A stretch of 64,000 nt of DNA, taken from assembly GCF_041397485.1 (NCBI RefSeq), contig NZ_JAWKWO010000004.1:448455-512454 (forward strand), given 5' to 3'. Below the pieces are notes generated by a model. It ran no database searches. It was not told the DNA's origin and worked only from the letters and a program-made list of their open reading frames with translations. Source of the stretch: Zhengella sp020637775. GTDB lineage: Bacteria; Pseudomonadota; Alphaproteobacteria; Rhizobiales; Rhizobiaceae. Made by a program: the position numbers and the translations under genes. Below, piece after piece: positions 42,467 to 51,889 of the stretch. Numbering within the stretch: position 1 is the first letter of the stretch; each line of letters starts with the position of its first letter.

Positions 42467-43315
42467 TCAGCCGAACACCACCGTACGGTGCCCGTTCAGC
42501 ATCACGCGATGCTCCAGATGCAGCTTGACGGCCCGCGCCAGCACCCGGCTTTCGATGTCGCGCCCCACCGCCACGAAGTCCTCGGCGCTCATGGCGTGGT
42601 TCACCCGCTCCGTCTCCTGCTCGATGATCGGCCCCTCGTCGAGATCGGGCGTCACGAAATGCGCCGTCGCCCCGATCAGCTTCACCCCGCGCAAATGCGC
42701 CTGGTGATAGGGCCGCGCGCCCTTGAAGGAGGGCAGGAAGGAATGGTGGATGTTGATCACGCGGCCATAGAGCCGTTTCGCCAGCGTGTCGGACAGCACC
42801 TGCATGTAGCGCGCCAGCACCACGAGATCGGCACCCGTGTCACGCACCAGCCCCAGCAGCTTGCCCTCCTGCTCGTCCTTGTTGGCCTTTGTCACAGGCC
42901 AGCAATGATAGGGAATGCCCGAGGCCTCCGCCGTCGCCCGGCTGGCTTCATGGTTTGAAACGATGGCCACGACCTCGGCATCGAGCCAGCCGACGCGGAT
43001 CTGGTAAAGCAGGTGCAGCATGGCATGGTCGAACTTCGACACCATGATGATGACCCTGGGCTTGCGCGTCGCATCGGCCACCGACAGGCGCATGTCGAAC
43101 CGGTCGGAAACCGGGCGGAGCACCCGCTCGATGGCTTCGCGGTCATGGGTCTTCGGCGCATCCATGGCGATGCGCAGGAAAAAACGGTTGGATTCGCGGT
43201 CCCAGAACTGGTTGCTCTCGGCGATATTGGCGCCGATGCCGGCAAGTTCCGTGGTTACCGCGGCCACGATACCGGGCTTGTCGTCACAACTCAGCGTCAG
43301 GATATGGGTCTGCAT
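42467..43315 (-). CDS. purU: Formyltetrahydrofolate deformylase
   Basis: 282 aa. An N-terminal ACT domain (MQTHILTLSCDDKPGIVAAVTTELAGIGANIAESNQ) and a C-terminal formyltransferase-like domain with the active-site segment INIHHSFLPSFKGARPYHQA and AHFVTPDLDEGPIIEQ. It cleaves 10-formyl-THF to THF and formate and balances one-carbon pools. The start at 43315 (MQTHIL) gives the normal family N-terminus; the frame is open upstream but without coding character. Oriented away from the sulfatase-like gene, with a 270-base divergent region between them. Confidence 0.95.
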   Translation of the reverse strand: MQTHILTLSCDDKPGIVAAVTTELAGIGANIAESNQFWDRESNRFFLRIAMDAPKTHDREAIERVLRPVSDRFDMRLSVADATRKPRVIIMVSKFDHAMLHLLYQIRVGWLDAEVVAIVSNHEASRATAEASGIPYHCWPVTKANKDEQEGKLLGLVRDTGADLVVLARYMQVLSDTLAKRLYGRVINIHHSFLPSFKGARPYHQAHLRGVKLIGATAHFVTPDLDEGPIIEQETERVNHAMSAEDFVAVGRDIESRVLARAVKLHLEHRVMLNGHRTVVFG

Positions 43316-43586
43316 CGGTTCGTCTAGTCCGCATTGGCTTTCAGCCCACGCATTCAGGCATGGGCCAGGATTGCCGGCCAAGCCGGCTGCGTTTGAAAAT
43401 TCGGGCAAAGCCTGGGCCGGAAAAAGCCAGGCAGCATAGTGTCCGGCCTTCAGCTAGCATGGCGGCCCGTCTGCCGCCACTGCCAATGCGGCCTTGGCGC
43501 GCGCGGCGTTTCTCCTTGATTTTAACCTCTTGTGGCGTGCAGACAGGACAAGGAGCATGAACGGGAAGCCCGGGGGACGAAACCAG

Positions 43587-45263
43587 ATGCGCAAGGCGAA
43601 GAACATCCTTTTCATCATGTTCGACCAACTGCGCTGGGATTACCTCTCATGCTACGGCCACCCGCATCTGCACACGCCGAATATCGACCGGCTGGCCGCG
43701 CGCGGCATGCGCTTCAACCGTGCCTTCATCCAGTCGCCGCTCTGCGGTCCGTCGCGCATGTCCACCTATACCGGGCGCTATGTGAACAGCCACGGCGCGG
43801 CCTGGAACAATGCGCCGCTGAAGGTCGGCGAGCGCACCATGGGCGATTATCTGCGCGACGCGGGCATGGATTGCTGGCTCGTCGGCAAGACCCACATGGC
43901 TGCCGATGCTGAAGGCATGCGCCGCCTGGGCCTGGCACCCGACAGCGTGATCGGCGCGCGGGTGGCCGAATGCGGCTTCGATGTCTTCGAGCGCGACGAC
44001 GGCATGCGCCCGCAGGGGCCTGACGGCTTCTACGACGAGGGCGGCGCGCTGAAATACAATGAATACCTTCGCGCCCGCGGCTATGACAGCGACAACCCCT
44101 GGCACGACTTCGCCAATTCGGGCATCGATGACGAGGGCAACGTGCTCTCCGGCTGGTTCCTGAAGAATGCCGACGAACCCGCCAACATCGCCGGGGAGGA
44201 CAGCGAAACGCCCTATCTCACGCGGCGCGGCATGGCGTTCATGGAGGCGCAGGGTGACAGGCCCTGGTGCTGCCACCTCTCCTACATCAAGCCGCACTGG
44301 CCCTATATCGTGCCGGCGCCCTATCACGCCATGTACGGACCGGAGCTTTTCCTCCCGCCGGTGCGCAGCCAGGCGGAGTTCGACAACGCCCATCCGGTCT
44401 TCAAGGGCTTCATGAACGCACCCGTCGGCCGCGCCTTTGCCCGCGATGACGTGCGAGAGAAGGTGCTGCGCGCCTATATGGGCCTCATCAAGCAGTGCGA
44501 CGACCAGATGGGCGTGCTCTTCGACTGGCTGGAAAAGACCGGGCGCATGAAAGACACGATGATCGTCGTGACCTCCGACCATGGCGACTTCCTCGGCGAT
44601 CACTGGCTGGGCGAAAAGACCTTCTTTCACGATGCCTCGGTGAAGGTGCCGCTGATCGTTTACGACCCCTCGCCTGAGGCGGACGCCACGCGCGGCATGG
44701 TCTGCGATCAGCTTGTCGAGTGCATCGATCTCGTACCGACCTTCCTGGAAGTCGCCGGCGGCGATCCTTCCGCCGTCGATCACATTCTTGAGGGCCGCTC
44801 GCTGGTCCCGCTTCTCCATGGCCGGCAGGAAGGCCCGTTGCGCGACCATGTGATCTGCGAATTCGATTATTCGACAACGCCGCTGGCCGACCGGCTGGAA
44901 CTCGGCGCGACCGAGGCCCGCATGGTCATGGTCGCTGACCGCCAGTGGAAGATGATCCATTTCGAGGGCGGCTTCCGCCCCATGCTGTTCGATCTGGAAA
45001 ACGACCCGGATGAACTGGTCGACCTTGGCGAAAGCGCGCAACACCGCCCGGTCATCGACCGGTTGTACGACGCACTTTTTGCCTGGGCGCGCCGGCCATC
45101 CCAGCGCACCACGGTACCCAATTCGAAAGTGCTGGCAACCCGCAAGAAGCCGGGCGGCAAGGGCGTGATGATCGGCGTCGTCGACGAGGCGGATGCAGAC
45201 CCCGCCCAGACCATCCACTATGTCGGACGCAAGGCGCCCGACAAGCGCCGGCTCGACGATTAG
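43587..45263 (+). CDS. Sulfatase / phosphonate monoester hydrolase-family enzyme with formylglycine site
   Basis: About 558 aa alkaline-phosphatase-superfamily hydrolase. The activation motif CGPSR with C53 (SPLCGPSRMSTYTGR) is the formylglycine site. Metal ligands are visible in NILFIMFDQLRWDYL at the start and VVTSDHGDFLGDHWLGEKTFFHD later. Family members hydrolyse sulfate esters, phosphodiesters or phosphonate monoesters; this length and layout resemble phosphonate monoester hydrolases and arylsulfatases equally, and no signal peptide is visible, so it may be cytoplasmic. The ATG at 43587 has GGGGGA nine bases before it; 43557 is an alternative. It needs a formylglycine-generating enzyme encoded elsewhere. 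Stop overlaps the convergent flavoprotein gene. Confidence 0.9.
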   Translation: MRKAKNILFIMFDQLRWDYLSCYGHPHLHTPNIDRLAARGMRFNRAFIQSPLCGPSRMSTYTGRYVNSHGAAWNNAPLKVGERTMGDYLRDAGMDCWLVGKTHMAADAEGMRRLGLAPDSVIGARVAECGFDVFERDDGMRPQGPDGFYDEGGALKYNEYLRARGYDSDNPWHDFANSGIDDEGNVLSGWFLKNADEPANIAGEDSETPYLTRRGMAFMEAQGDRPWCCHLSYIKPHWPYIVPAPYHAMYGPELFLPPVRSQAEFDNAHPVFKGFMNAPVGRAFARDDVREKVLRAYMGLIKQCDDQMGVLFDWLEKTGRMKDTMIVVTSDHGDFLGDHWLGEKTFFHDASVKVPLIVYDPSPEADATRGMVCDQLVECIDLVPTFLEVAGGDPSAVDHILEGRSLVPLLHGRQEGPLRDHVICEFDYSTTPLADRLELGATEARMVMVADRQWKMIHFEGGFRPMLFDLENDPDELVDLGESAQHRPVIDRLYDALFAWARRPSQRTTVPNSKVLATRKKPGGKGVMIGVVDEADADPAQTIHYVGRKAPDKRRLDD

Positions 45264-46657
45264 GCCGAACGCGCCGCCGAAGCCCCGGCCAGCCAGCCGA
45301 AACCGATGGCGGTGAGCAACCCGTTGCCCGACAGGTAGCCGGAGACATCCGGCCCGGAAACGCCGCAGGCCGCGCCGCCACCGGCAAACAGGTTGGCAAA
45401 GGCCGATCCGCCGGCCCTGAGCACCCGGGCTTCATCGTCGATGACCAGCCCGCCTTGCGTATGGAACAGTGCGCCGGTCACCTTCACCGCGAAAAAGGGC
45501 GGCTCCAGAGCCGGTTTGCCCATGAAGTCGCGACCGAAGGCATCCGTGCCTTCGCCGGCCTGCAATGCCGCGACCGTCGTCAATGTTTCGGCGAGACCGG
45601 CTTCCGGCAATCCCGTCGCCGCGGCAAGGTCCGCAACGCTGGCCCCCTGCCGGATCGCGCCGGCCGCCACGGCATCGCGATAGTCCGGAAAGGACAGCGC
45701 GAAATCGTGGATACGCCGGTCATAGATGTTCCAGGCAAGACCGTCCGGCTGGCCCAGCACATGCACCGCCTGTTCCGAATAGCCGCCATGCTCGTTGGAA
45801 AAGCGCTGGCCCTCGCGGTTCACCTGGACGCCGCCCTCCATCATCAGCGCCCACGTGATGAGGATGCCATGCGGATGGGCCAGCGACCCGTGCCCCTGGT
45901 AGCCCGACAGATGGTCGGCCAGCGCGCCCAGTTCTTCGCCCCACAGGACCGCATCGCCCGTATTGCCGGCATGGCCGTAATAGAGGCCGGAGGCGATTTC
46001 CGGGATGTGCCGCGCCACGAGGTCGCGATTGCCGCCATAGCCGTTGCAGGCCAGCACCAGCGCGCCGCAGCCGATCACCTCGCGCGCGCCATCGGGTCGC
46101 GCGATCCCGACCGCGGCGATCCGGTCGCCGTCCATGTAGAGCTGTTCGGCGCGCGCATCGGTCACGACCGGGATCTCCGCCGTTTCCGCGGCCGCCAGCA
46201 GACGCGCCTCCAGCGCCGCGCCGGTCTTTTCGGGCACGGCATGCATGCGATGGCGCGAATGGCCGGGATAGAGAAAATCGTCGAGCACGATCCATTCGAT
46301 TCCGGCATGGTCGCTGAGCCATTCCAGCGCCGGACCGATGCTGACCGACGCCAGCCGCGCCAGGTCCGCGCGCGATGAGCCCTTGGACTTGGCCATGATG
46401 TCGGCGAGAAACAGGTCGGGCGTATCGTCCGCGATCCCGGCGGCGCGCTGGAACCGCGTGGCCGGTGCCGGCACGAAGCCTGATGACATCGACGTGGATC
46501 CGCTGGGCGAGGAATCGCGTTCCAGAACCAGCACATCCGCACCCGCCGCGCGTGCCCGCAATGCCGCCGTCAGGCCACAGGCGCCCGCGCCGATGATGAC
46601 CACCTGCGCCTCCCCATCCACGCGATCCGGCTTGGCCGGAATGACACGGCCGGCCAT
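45260..46657 (-). CDS. FAD-dependent oxidoreductase, fumarate reductase/succinate dehydrogenase flavoprotein type
   Basis: 465 aa. Rossmann FAD site VVIIGAGACGLTAALRARAAGADVLVLERDSSPSGSTSMSSG, then GCGALVLACNGYGGN and a C-terminal FANLFAGGGAACGVSG ... GNGLLTAIGFGWLAG, as in the FrdA/KstD superfamily (ketosteroid dehydrogenases, urocanate reductases, other enoate reductases). No obvious signal peptide. Last gene of the 13-gene minus-strand operon; its likely job is oxidation or reduction of a C=C bond next to a carbonyl in an unknown intermediate. The isochorismatase-like gene ends one base upstream. Confidence 0.88.
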   Translation of the reverse strand: MAGRVIPAKPDRVDGEAQVVIIGAGACGLTAALRARAAGADVLVLERDSSPSGSTSMSSGFVPAPATRFQRAAGIADDTPDLFLADIMAKSKGSSRADLARLASVSIGPALEWLSDHAGIEWIVLDDFLYPGHSRHRMHAVPEKTGAALEARLLAAAETAEIPVVTDARAEQLYMDGDRIAAVGIARPDGAREVIGCGALVLACNGYGGNRDLVARHIPEIASGLYYGHAGNTGDAVLWGEELGALADHLSGYQGHGSLAHPHGILITWALMMEGGVQVNREGQRFSNEHGGYSEQAVHVLGQPDGLAWNIYDRRIHDFALSFPDYRDAVAAGAIRQGASVADLAAATGLPEAGLAETLTTVAALQAGEGTDAFGRDFMGKPALEPPFFAVKVTGALFHTQGGLVIDDEARVLRAGGSAFANLFAGGGAACGVSGPDVSGYLSGNGLLTAIGFGWLAGASAARSA

Positions 46658-46658
46658 C

Positions 46659-47273
46659 TCACGCGCCCCGCAACATGGCTTCCGCCTCGCCGCAGGTCAT
46701 CGGCGTGGCGATGGTCGACAGGTCGGCAATCGCCGTGTCATGCACGCTCTGGCGAAACGCCGCGCAGCCGTCGGTAAGCAGGATCGTGCGGAAATCGCGC
46801 ACATGCGCATCGCGCAGCGTCGAGGCCACCCCGCCATTGGTGACGATACCGCAGATCATCAGCGTCTCGATACCTGCCTTGCGCAGCACGAACTCCATCC
46901 GCGTCATGTAAAAGGCCGAATAGGCAACCTTTTCCACCGTCAGGTCCGCCGGTTGCAGCGCATCGACCAATTGGTGCCCCCAGGCGCCGGGCGCGAAATC
47001 GCCTTTGCGCAGAAAGGGTCGCAAGGCTTTCAGATGCGGCGAGATGAACGGCTCGCCACCCTTGCCGGGCACCAGCGTGAACTGCGTCGAGATGACCCAG
47101 CCACCGGCCGCCCTGAGCGCGTCCGCCACCGGCTTCACCCGCGCAGGCAGGGCCGCAATCGCGCCGCTGGACTGCCCGCCACGCGCATAGGCGCCGTCCG
47201 GGTGCAGGAAGTCGTTTTGCAGGTCGACGATGAGAAGGCCCGTGCGGGCCGGGTCGAGCGGAGCATCAGCCAT
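46659..47273 (-). CDS. Isochorismatase-fold protein lacking the catalytic cysteine
   Basis: 204 aa isochorismatase-like hydrolase with D17 (LLIVDLQNDFL) and K115 (LTVEKVAYSAF) in place. The third catalytic residue of cysteine hydrolases should follow TN in GIVTN-x-C-V, but here it reads TNGGVASTLRDAH, with G148 in that position. Isochorismate-cleaving members (EntB/PhzD type) also lack the cysteine, so a vinyl-ether-type hydrolysis is possible, or the protein acts on an unusual substrate. Eight-base overlap with the hyuA gene; part of the amide/imide-type operon. Confidence 0.85.
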   Translation of the reverse strand: MADAPLDPARTGLLIVDLQNDFLHPDGAYARGGQSSGAIAALPARVKPVADALRAAGGWVISTQFTLVPGKGGEPFISPHLKALRPFLRKGDFAPGAWGHQLVDALQPADLTVEKVAYSAFYMTRMEFVLRKAGIETLMICGIVTNGGVASTLRDAHVRDFRTILLTDGCAAFRQSVHDTAIADLSTIATPMTCGEAEAMLRGA

Positions 47274-49326
47274 GGCCGGCCTCCATGCGCCGGATCACCA
47301 GGTTGCCGAACCGGTCGACTTCGGCCGCCAGCCCCGGATCGACGAAGATGGTCGTATCGGCCTGCTCCATGAGGGCCGGTCCGGCGATGCGCTCGCCCAC
47401 CGCCAGGTCGAGGCGCTCATAGACGCCCGCCTCATGTGCCGCGCCGTCGCACCAGACTGTCCGCGTGCCGGTGCGGCAGGCATCAGCCGGCTTGCCGCCG
47501 GACGGTGCGAAGACGGCCATGTCGAGACCGGGCCTGCGGCCGATCACCGCGACGCGGTAATTCATCACCCGCATGGGAATGCCGTCGAGAAGGCGGCCAT
47601 AGGCTGCCCGGTAGGCCCTCTCGAAGGCGGTGCGGATGGCATCGCCGGTCAGGCCCGCCCCGGCGCCATCCAGCGTCACGGAGACCGTGTGCGTCTGGCC
47701 GAGGTAGAGCATGTCCAGTTCATACACGGTGCCGATGGCGGCGAAGGCAATGCCGGAAGCCTCCAGCACGGAGCGGATCGCGCCGGCCTCCGTCTCCATC
47801 TCGCCGCCCAGCGTGCCCGCGTCGATCTGGTCGAGCAGGCGGTTGACGGTCTGCACCCGGTCATGGCGCATGTCCGCCACCACGCAGCCCAGCGCCGAGG
47901 TGACGCCGGGAAAGCGCGGTACCAGCGCCGAGCCGAGTCCCACTTCCTTGATAAGCGCACCGGTATGCAAAGCGCCGCCGCCACCGAACGGCATGGCCGC
48001 GAAGCGGGCGGGATCGTGCCCTTTCTCGATGGACACGAGCCGGATTGCACCCGCCATTTTCGCGTTCGCAAGTTTCAGGATCGCTTCCGCTGCGTCTTCG
48101 ATGGAAAGGCCCAGAGGCTCCGCCACCACGCGGGCAATCGCCGCGCGCGCGGCCTCCACGTCGAGGCGGTCCAGCTTGCCGCCGATCGGCCGCGCGGCGT
48201 TGATGCGGCCGAGCACCAGGTTGGCATCTGTCACCGTCGGCCGGTCATTGCCAAGGCCGTAGCAGACCGGCCCCGGATCGGAACCGGCCGATTCCGGCCC
48301 CACCTGCAGAAGCCCGCTCTTGTCCACAGAGGCGATGGACCCGCCACCCGCGCCGATGGTGGTGATCTCGATCATGGGCGTGCGAACCACCATGCCGAAA
48401 TCGATGGCCGTCTGCGCCGCCAGCGCCGCTTCGCCGCCCGCCACAAGCGACACATCGAACGACGTGCCGCCCATGTCGCAGGTGATGATGTTGTCGAAGC
48501 CGGCGGCGCTCGCGATGGCCGTCGCCGCGATCACGCCCGCTGCCGGGCCGGAAAGCGCGGTGCGGACGGGATAGCGCTTGGCCGTGTCCACCGACATGAC
48601 GCCGCCGTTTGATTGCACGATCAGAACGTCGCCGCCGAAGCCGCGGTCGCGCAAGCCGGTTTCCAGCCGGTCGAGATAGGACGACACGACCGGTTGCAGA
48701 TAGGCGTTCAGCGTGGCCGTCGACAGCCGCTCGAACTCGCGGATTTCGGGAAGGATCTCGGTCGCCGCCGTCACATGGGCGTTCGGCCAGACCGAGCGGA
48801 CGGCTTCCACCGCAACGCGCTCGTTGGCGTCATTGGCATAGCCGTTGATGAAGAACACGCAGGCCGCCTCGCAGCCGGCATCGCGCAGCGCCATCGCCTG
48901 CGCCTTGACCGCTTCCGGGTCGACGGCGAGCCGCACCGTGCCATCGGCCAGCACACGCTCGTCCACCTCCACCCGGTCGGGCCGCTCCACCACCGGCTCG
49001 AAGGCACCTTTCAGCCCCCATGTGGTCGGCCGGTCGCGGCGGCGCATCTCCAGCACGTCGCGAAAGCCCGTCGTGGTGATGATGCCCGTGCGCGCGCCCT
49101 TGCGTTCCAGCAACGCATTCGTGCCCACCGTCGTGCCATGCACCACGGTGCCGATGGCGCCGAAATCCGCCACCAGCCCGCCAATGCCCTCGACGAAGCC
49201 TTTCGACTGGTCGCCCCGCGTCGAGGGCACCTTGCCGGTCCTGACCGTGCCCGACGCCTCGTCGAGCACGAAAATATCGGTGAACGTGCCGCCCACATCC
49301 ACGCCGATGACGATACGCCCGCTCAT
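47266..49326 (-). CDS. hyuA: Hydantoinase/oxoprolinase subunit A family protein
   Basis: 686 aa. ATP-grasp-like actin/ASKHA-fold protein: N-terminal VIGVDVGGTFTDIFVLDE (phosphate 1), VVHGTTVGTNALLERKGARTGIITTTGFRDVLEMRRRDRPTTWG, FDNIITCDMGGTSFDVSLV and MPFGGGGALHTGALIKEVG. HyuA/HyuB pairs hydrolyse five-membered cyclic amides with ATP (hydantoins, 5-oxoproline) or carboxylate ketones (acetone carboxylase relatives). It is coupled to hyuB by a four-base overlap. The other operon genes do not fit a pure hydantoin pathway, so the substrate is open. Confidence 0.93.
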   Translation of the reverse strand: MSGRIVIGVDVGGTFTDIFVLDEASGTVRTGKVPSTRGDQSKGFVEGIGGLVADFGAIGTVVHGTTVGTNALLERKGARTGIITTTGFRDVLEMRRRDRPTTWGLKGAFEPVVERPDRVEVDERVLADGTVRLAVDPEAVKAQAMALRDAGCEAACVFFINGYANDANERVAVEAVRSVWPNAHVTAATEILPEIREFERLSTATLNAYLQPVVSSYLDRLETGLRDRGFGGDVLIVQSNGGVMSVDTAKRYPVRTALSGPAAGVIAATAIASAAGFDNIITCDMGGTSFDVSLVAGGEAALAAQTAIDFGMVVRTPMIEITTIGAGGGSIASVDKSGLLQVGPESAGSDPGPVCYGLGNDRPTVTDANLVLGRINAARPIGGKLDRLDVEAARAAIARVVAEPLGLSIEDAAEAILKLANAKMAGAIRLVSIEKGHDPARFAAMPFGGGGALHTGALIKEVGLGSALVPRFPGVTSALGCVVADMRHDRVQTVNRLLDQIDAGTLGGEMETEAGAIRSVLEASGIAFAAIGTVYELDMLYLGQTHTVSVTLDGAGAGLTGDAIRTAFERAYRAAYGRLLDGIPMRVMNYRVAVIGRRPGLDMAVFAPSGGKPADACRTGTRTVWCDGAAHEAGVYERLDLAVGERIAGPALMEQADTTIFVDPGLAAEVDRFGNLVIRRMEAGHG

Positions 49327-51017
49327 TCGCCGGCCTCCCCTTTGCCGGCCGAATAGCCGTAATCGCGCGCGGCCGCATCCGCGCTCACATAGCCAAGCCG
49401 GATGTCCCGCGCGATGGCCCCCGATGGCCGCTTGGCCGGATCGCCATGCCCGCCGCCGCCTGGCGTTTCGAGGCGCACGGTCTGGCCCTGCTTCAGCTTG
49501 ATGCCGATCATCTTGGACACCATGGGCGGCTGATGCGTCCCGTCATCCTGCTCGAAGGTGAACCGGTTGGCCGCCGCGTCGCCGCCGCCCGCCACACCAC
49601 GCGGCGCGAACTTGCCCCGCTCGCCGAACAGGAACACGTCGGCGCTCTTTTCCAGCAGTTCGATCTCGTAGATCGCGCCCAGTCCGCCGCGATGCGTGCC
49701 CGCGCCGCCGGAATCGGGCCTGAGCGCCCATTGCGTGAAGCAGACCGGATAGGCCGCCTCCAGGATTTCCAGCGGCGGAATGGTCGCCGTCGAAATCGGC
49801 GCATTGCCATGGTTCAGCCCGTCGCCATGCCCGTGCGCGCCATGCCCGCCGCCGAAGAAGGAGAACATCACCCAGCGCTGGCCGTTGGCCCGGTGACCGG
49901 CCAGCGACAGCGCGTTGATCGTGCCATAGGCGCAGGCCATGGCCTCGTCCGGCGCGATCTGCGCCACCGCCTGGAAGACGACGTCGATCAGTCGAAGGAT
50001 CGTCTCGGTATAGCCGCCGACAGGCTTCGGCGCCTTCACCGACAGGAGCGAATCCTCCGGGATCAGGAAGTCGACCGGCTCCAAGACGCCGGCATTGGCC
50101 GGCACGTCGCCGAAGACATGCTTCAGCGCCACGTAGCAGGCCGCGATCGTGGTGGAACGCGAGATGTTGACCGGCCCGGCACAGGCCGGCGAGGAGCGCG
50201 AGAAATCGAGCACCATGCGCTCGCCCTCGATGCGCATGTCGAGCGCGATCTTCAGCGGCGCGTCCACGATGCCGTCATTGTCGAGGAAATCCTCCGCCGA
50301 CACCGTGCCGTCCGGCAGGGCTGCGATCTGCGCGCGCATCATCTGGGCAGCGCGGTCCTTCAGTTCGCCGAGGCAATCGGAAACGGTTGCATCGCCATAA
50401 TCGTCGATCAGCGCGTGAAGGCGCTTTTCGCCGAGGTCCAGTGCGTTGATCTGGCCGTTGAGATCGCCATAGAGCGAAAGCGGCAGGCGCGAATTGGCCG
50501 ACAGGATGTCGACGATGTCCTGCCGCCACGCACCCCGGTCATAGAGCTTGACCGGCGGGATCAGCATGCCCTCCTGGAAACTCTCGGTCGCCACCGGGTT
50601 GTAGTTGCCGGGCACATTGCCGCCGACATCGTGCCAGTGCCCGACGGAGGCGAGGAAGCAGAAAACCTTGCCATCCCGGAAAACCGGCTTGACCAGCCGG
50701 AAATCGGAAAGATGCGTGCCGCCGTCATAGGGATCGTTGAAGATCCAGACATCGCCCTCGTGAATGCCACCGGTCTTCGCCGCCTTGTCGATCACCGCCT
50801 TGACCGCGAAGGCCATCACGCCGACGAAGATCGGCAGGCCGGACTTGCCCTGCACCAGCGTCTCGCCGGTCGCCGCGTCGTAAATGCCATGCGAGGCGTC
50901 ATGCGCTTCCGCGATGATCGGGTTGAAGGCGGAGCGGAACAGGGTCGCGTCCATCTCGTCGGCGATCTGTTCCAGCCTGCCCTTGAGGATCGCCAGCGTT
51001 ACGGCGTCAATGCTCAT
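49323..51017 (-). CDS. hyuB: Hydantoinase/oxoprolinase subunit B family protein
   Basis: 564 aa partner of HyuA. Starting MSIDAVTLAILKGRLEQIADEMDATLFRSAFNPIIAEAHDASHGIYDAATGETLVQGKSG, with GDVWIFNDPYDGGTHLSDFRLVKPVF and GGHGAHGHGDGLNHGNAPISTATIPPLEILEAAYPV, and C-terminal ETPGGGGHGDP. All are hallmarks of the B subunit, which with HyuA forms the ATP-dependent cyclic amidohydrolase or carboxylase core. Overlaps both neighbours by four bases, upstream the lyase gene at 51014. Confidence 0.93.
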   Translation of the reverse strand: MSIDAVTLAILKGRLEQIADEMDATLFRSAFNPIIAEAHDASHGIYDAATGETLVQGKSGLPIFVGVMAFAVKAVIDKAAKTGGIHEGDVWIFNDPYDGGTHLSDFRLVKPVFRDGKVFCFLASVGHWHDVGGNVPGNYNPVATESFQEGMLIPPVKLYDRGAWRQDIVDILSANSRLPLSLYGDLNGQINALDLGEKRLHALIDDYGDATVSDCLGELKDRAAQMMRAQIAALPDGTVSAEDFLDNDGIVDAPLKIALDMRIEGERMVLDFSRSSPACAGPVNISRSTTIAACYVALKHVFGDVPANAGVLEPVDFLIPEDSLLSVKAPKPVGGYTETILRLIDVVFQAVAQIAPDEAMACAYGTINALSLAGHRANGQRWVMFSFFGGGHGAHGHGDGLNHGNAPISTATIPPLEILEAAYPVCFTQWALRPDSGGAGTHRGGLGAIYEIELLEKSADVFLFGERGKFAPRGVAGGGDAAANRFTFEQDDGTHQPPMVSKMIGIKLKQGQTVRLETPGGGGHGDPAKRPSGAIARDIRLGYVSADAAARDYGYSAGKGEAGE

Positions 51018-51889
51018 TGCCCCTTGTCTCCGTCATAGCGCTTGCCGTGTTCAAGCATGGCCGGCGTGCCGATCACCCCGTTCAGGCCGGCGAAATCGAA
51101 CATCCGGTCACGAAAGCCCTTGTTCGAGCCGGTTTGCAGAAGGTTCGCGTAGTAGTCGCGCGCCGTGGCCGCGATGGCGCGCACGATGCCGCCTGGAAAA
51201 ATGACGAAGGAGAACCCGGCCTCTTCCAGTTCGCCCGCATCCAGTGAAGGCGTCTTGCCGCCCTCCACCATGTTGGCCATCAGCGGCACCCGTCCGGCAA
51301 ACCGCGTCACGATCTGCCCGATCTGCTCCATCGTTTGCGGCGCTTCGACGAACAGCATGTCCGCGCCGGCTTCCAGGTAGGCCTCGGCCCGCTCCAGCGC
51401 CGCCTCGAACCCTTCGACGGCTATGGCGTCGGTCCGCCCGATGATCAGCGTGGCGTCATCGGCGCGCGCGTCGCAGGCCGCGCGGATCTTGCCCGCCATC
51501 TCGGATGCGCTCACCAGCGACTTGCCGTCCAGATGGCCGCAGCGCTTGGGCATCGTCTGGTCTTCGAGCTGGATGGCGTTCGCGCCCATGCGCTCGAACA
51601 CCCGCACCGTGCGCTGCACGTTGAGTGCATTGCCGAAGCCGTTGTCGCCATCCACCACGATGGGCAGCGCGATGCGGTCGCGCAGCACCGCGATCGTGTC
51701 GGCCACCTCGCTCATCGAGACAAGGCCGATATCGGGCCGGCCGAACCGCGTATAGGCGATGGATGCGCCCGACAGGTAGACCGCTTCCGCGCCGGCCTGC
51801 TCCGCGATCAGCCCCGACAGCGCGTCATAGACGCCCGGCGCCACAAGGATGCGGGATTCGGCGAGCCGGTGTTTCAGGCTCATGGTCAT
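51014..51889 (-). CDS. Isocitrate lyase/PEP mutase superfamily lyase (dimethylmalate/methylisocitrate lyase-like)
   Basis: 291 aa. VDGDNGFGNALNVQRTVRVFERMGANAIQLEDQTMPKRCGHLDGKSLVS carries the metal aspartates and the KRCGH motif with the catalytic cysteine that separates lyases and oxaloacetate decarboxylases from PEP mutase. Members cleave 2-methylisocitrate, 2,3-dimethylmalate or oxaloacetate. It sits next to an aconitase-type large/small subunit pair. In the nicotinate pathway of Eubacterium barkeri, dimethylmaleate hydratase (aconitase family) and 2,3-dimethylmalate lyase of this superfamily act in sequence; a similar sequential role is the best guess here. Confidence 0.85.
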   Translation of the reverse strand: MTMSLKHRLAESRILVAPGVYDALSGLIAEQAGAEAVYLSGASIAYTRFGRPDIGLVSMSEVADTIAVLRDRIALPIVVDGDNGFGNALNVQRTVRVFERMGANAIQLEDQTMPKRCGHLDGKSLVSASEMAGKIRAACDARADDATLIIGRTDAIAVEGFEAALERAEAYLEAGADMLFVEAPQTMEQIGQIVTRFAGRVPLMANMVEGGKTPSLDAGELEEAGFSFVIFPGGIVRAIAATARDYYANLLQTGSNKGFRDRMFDFAGLNGVIGTPAMLEHGKRYDGDKGQ

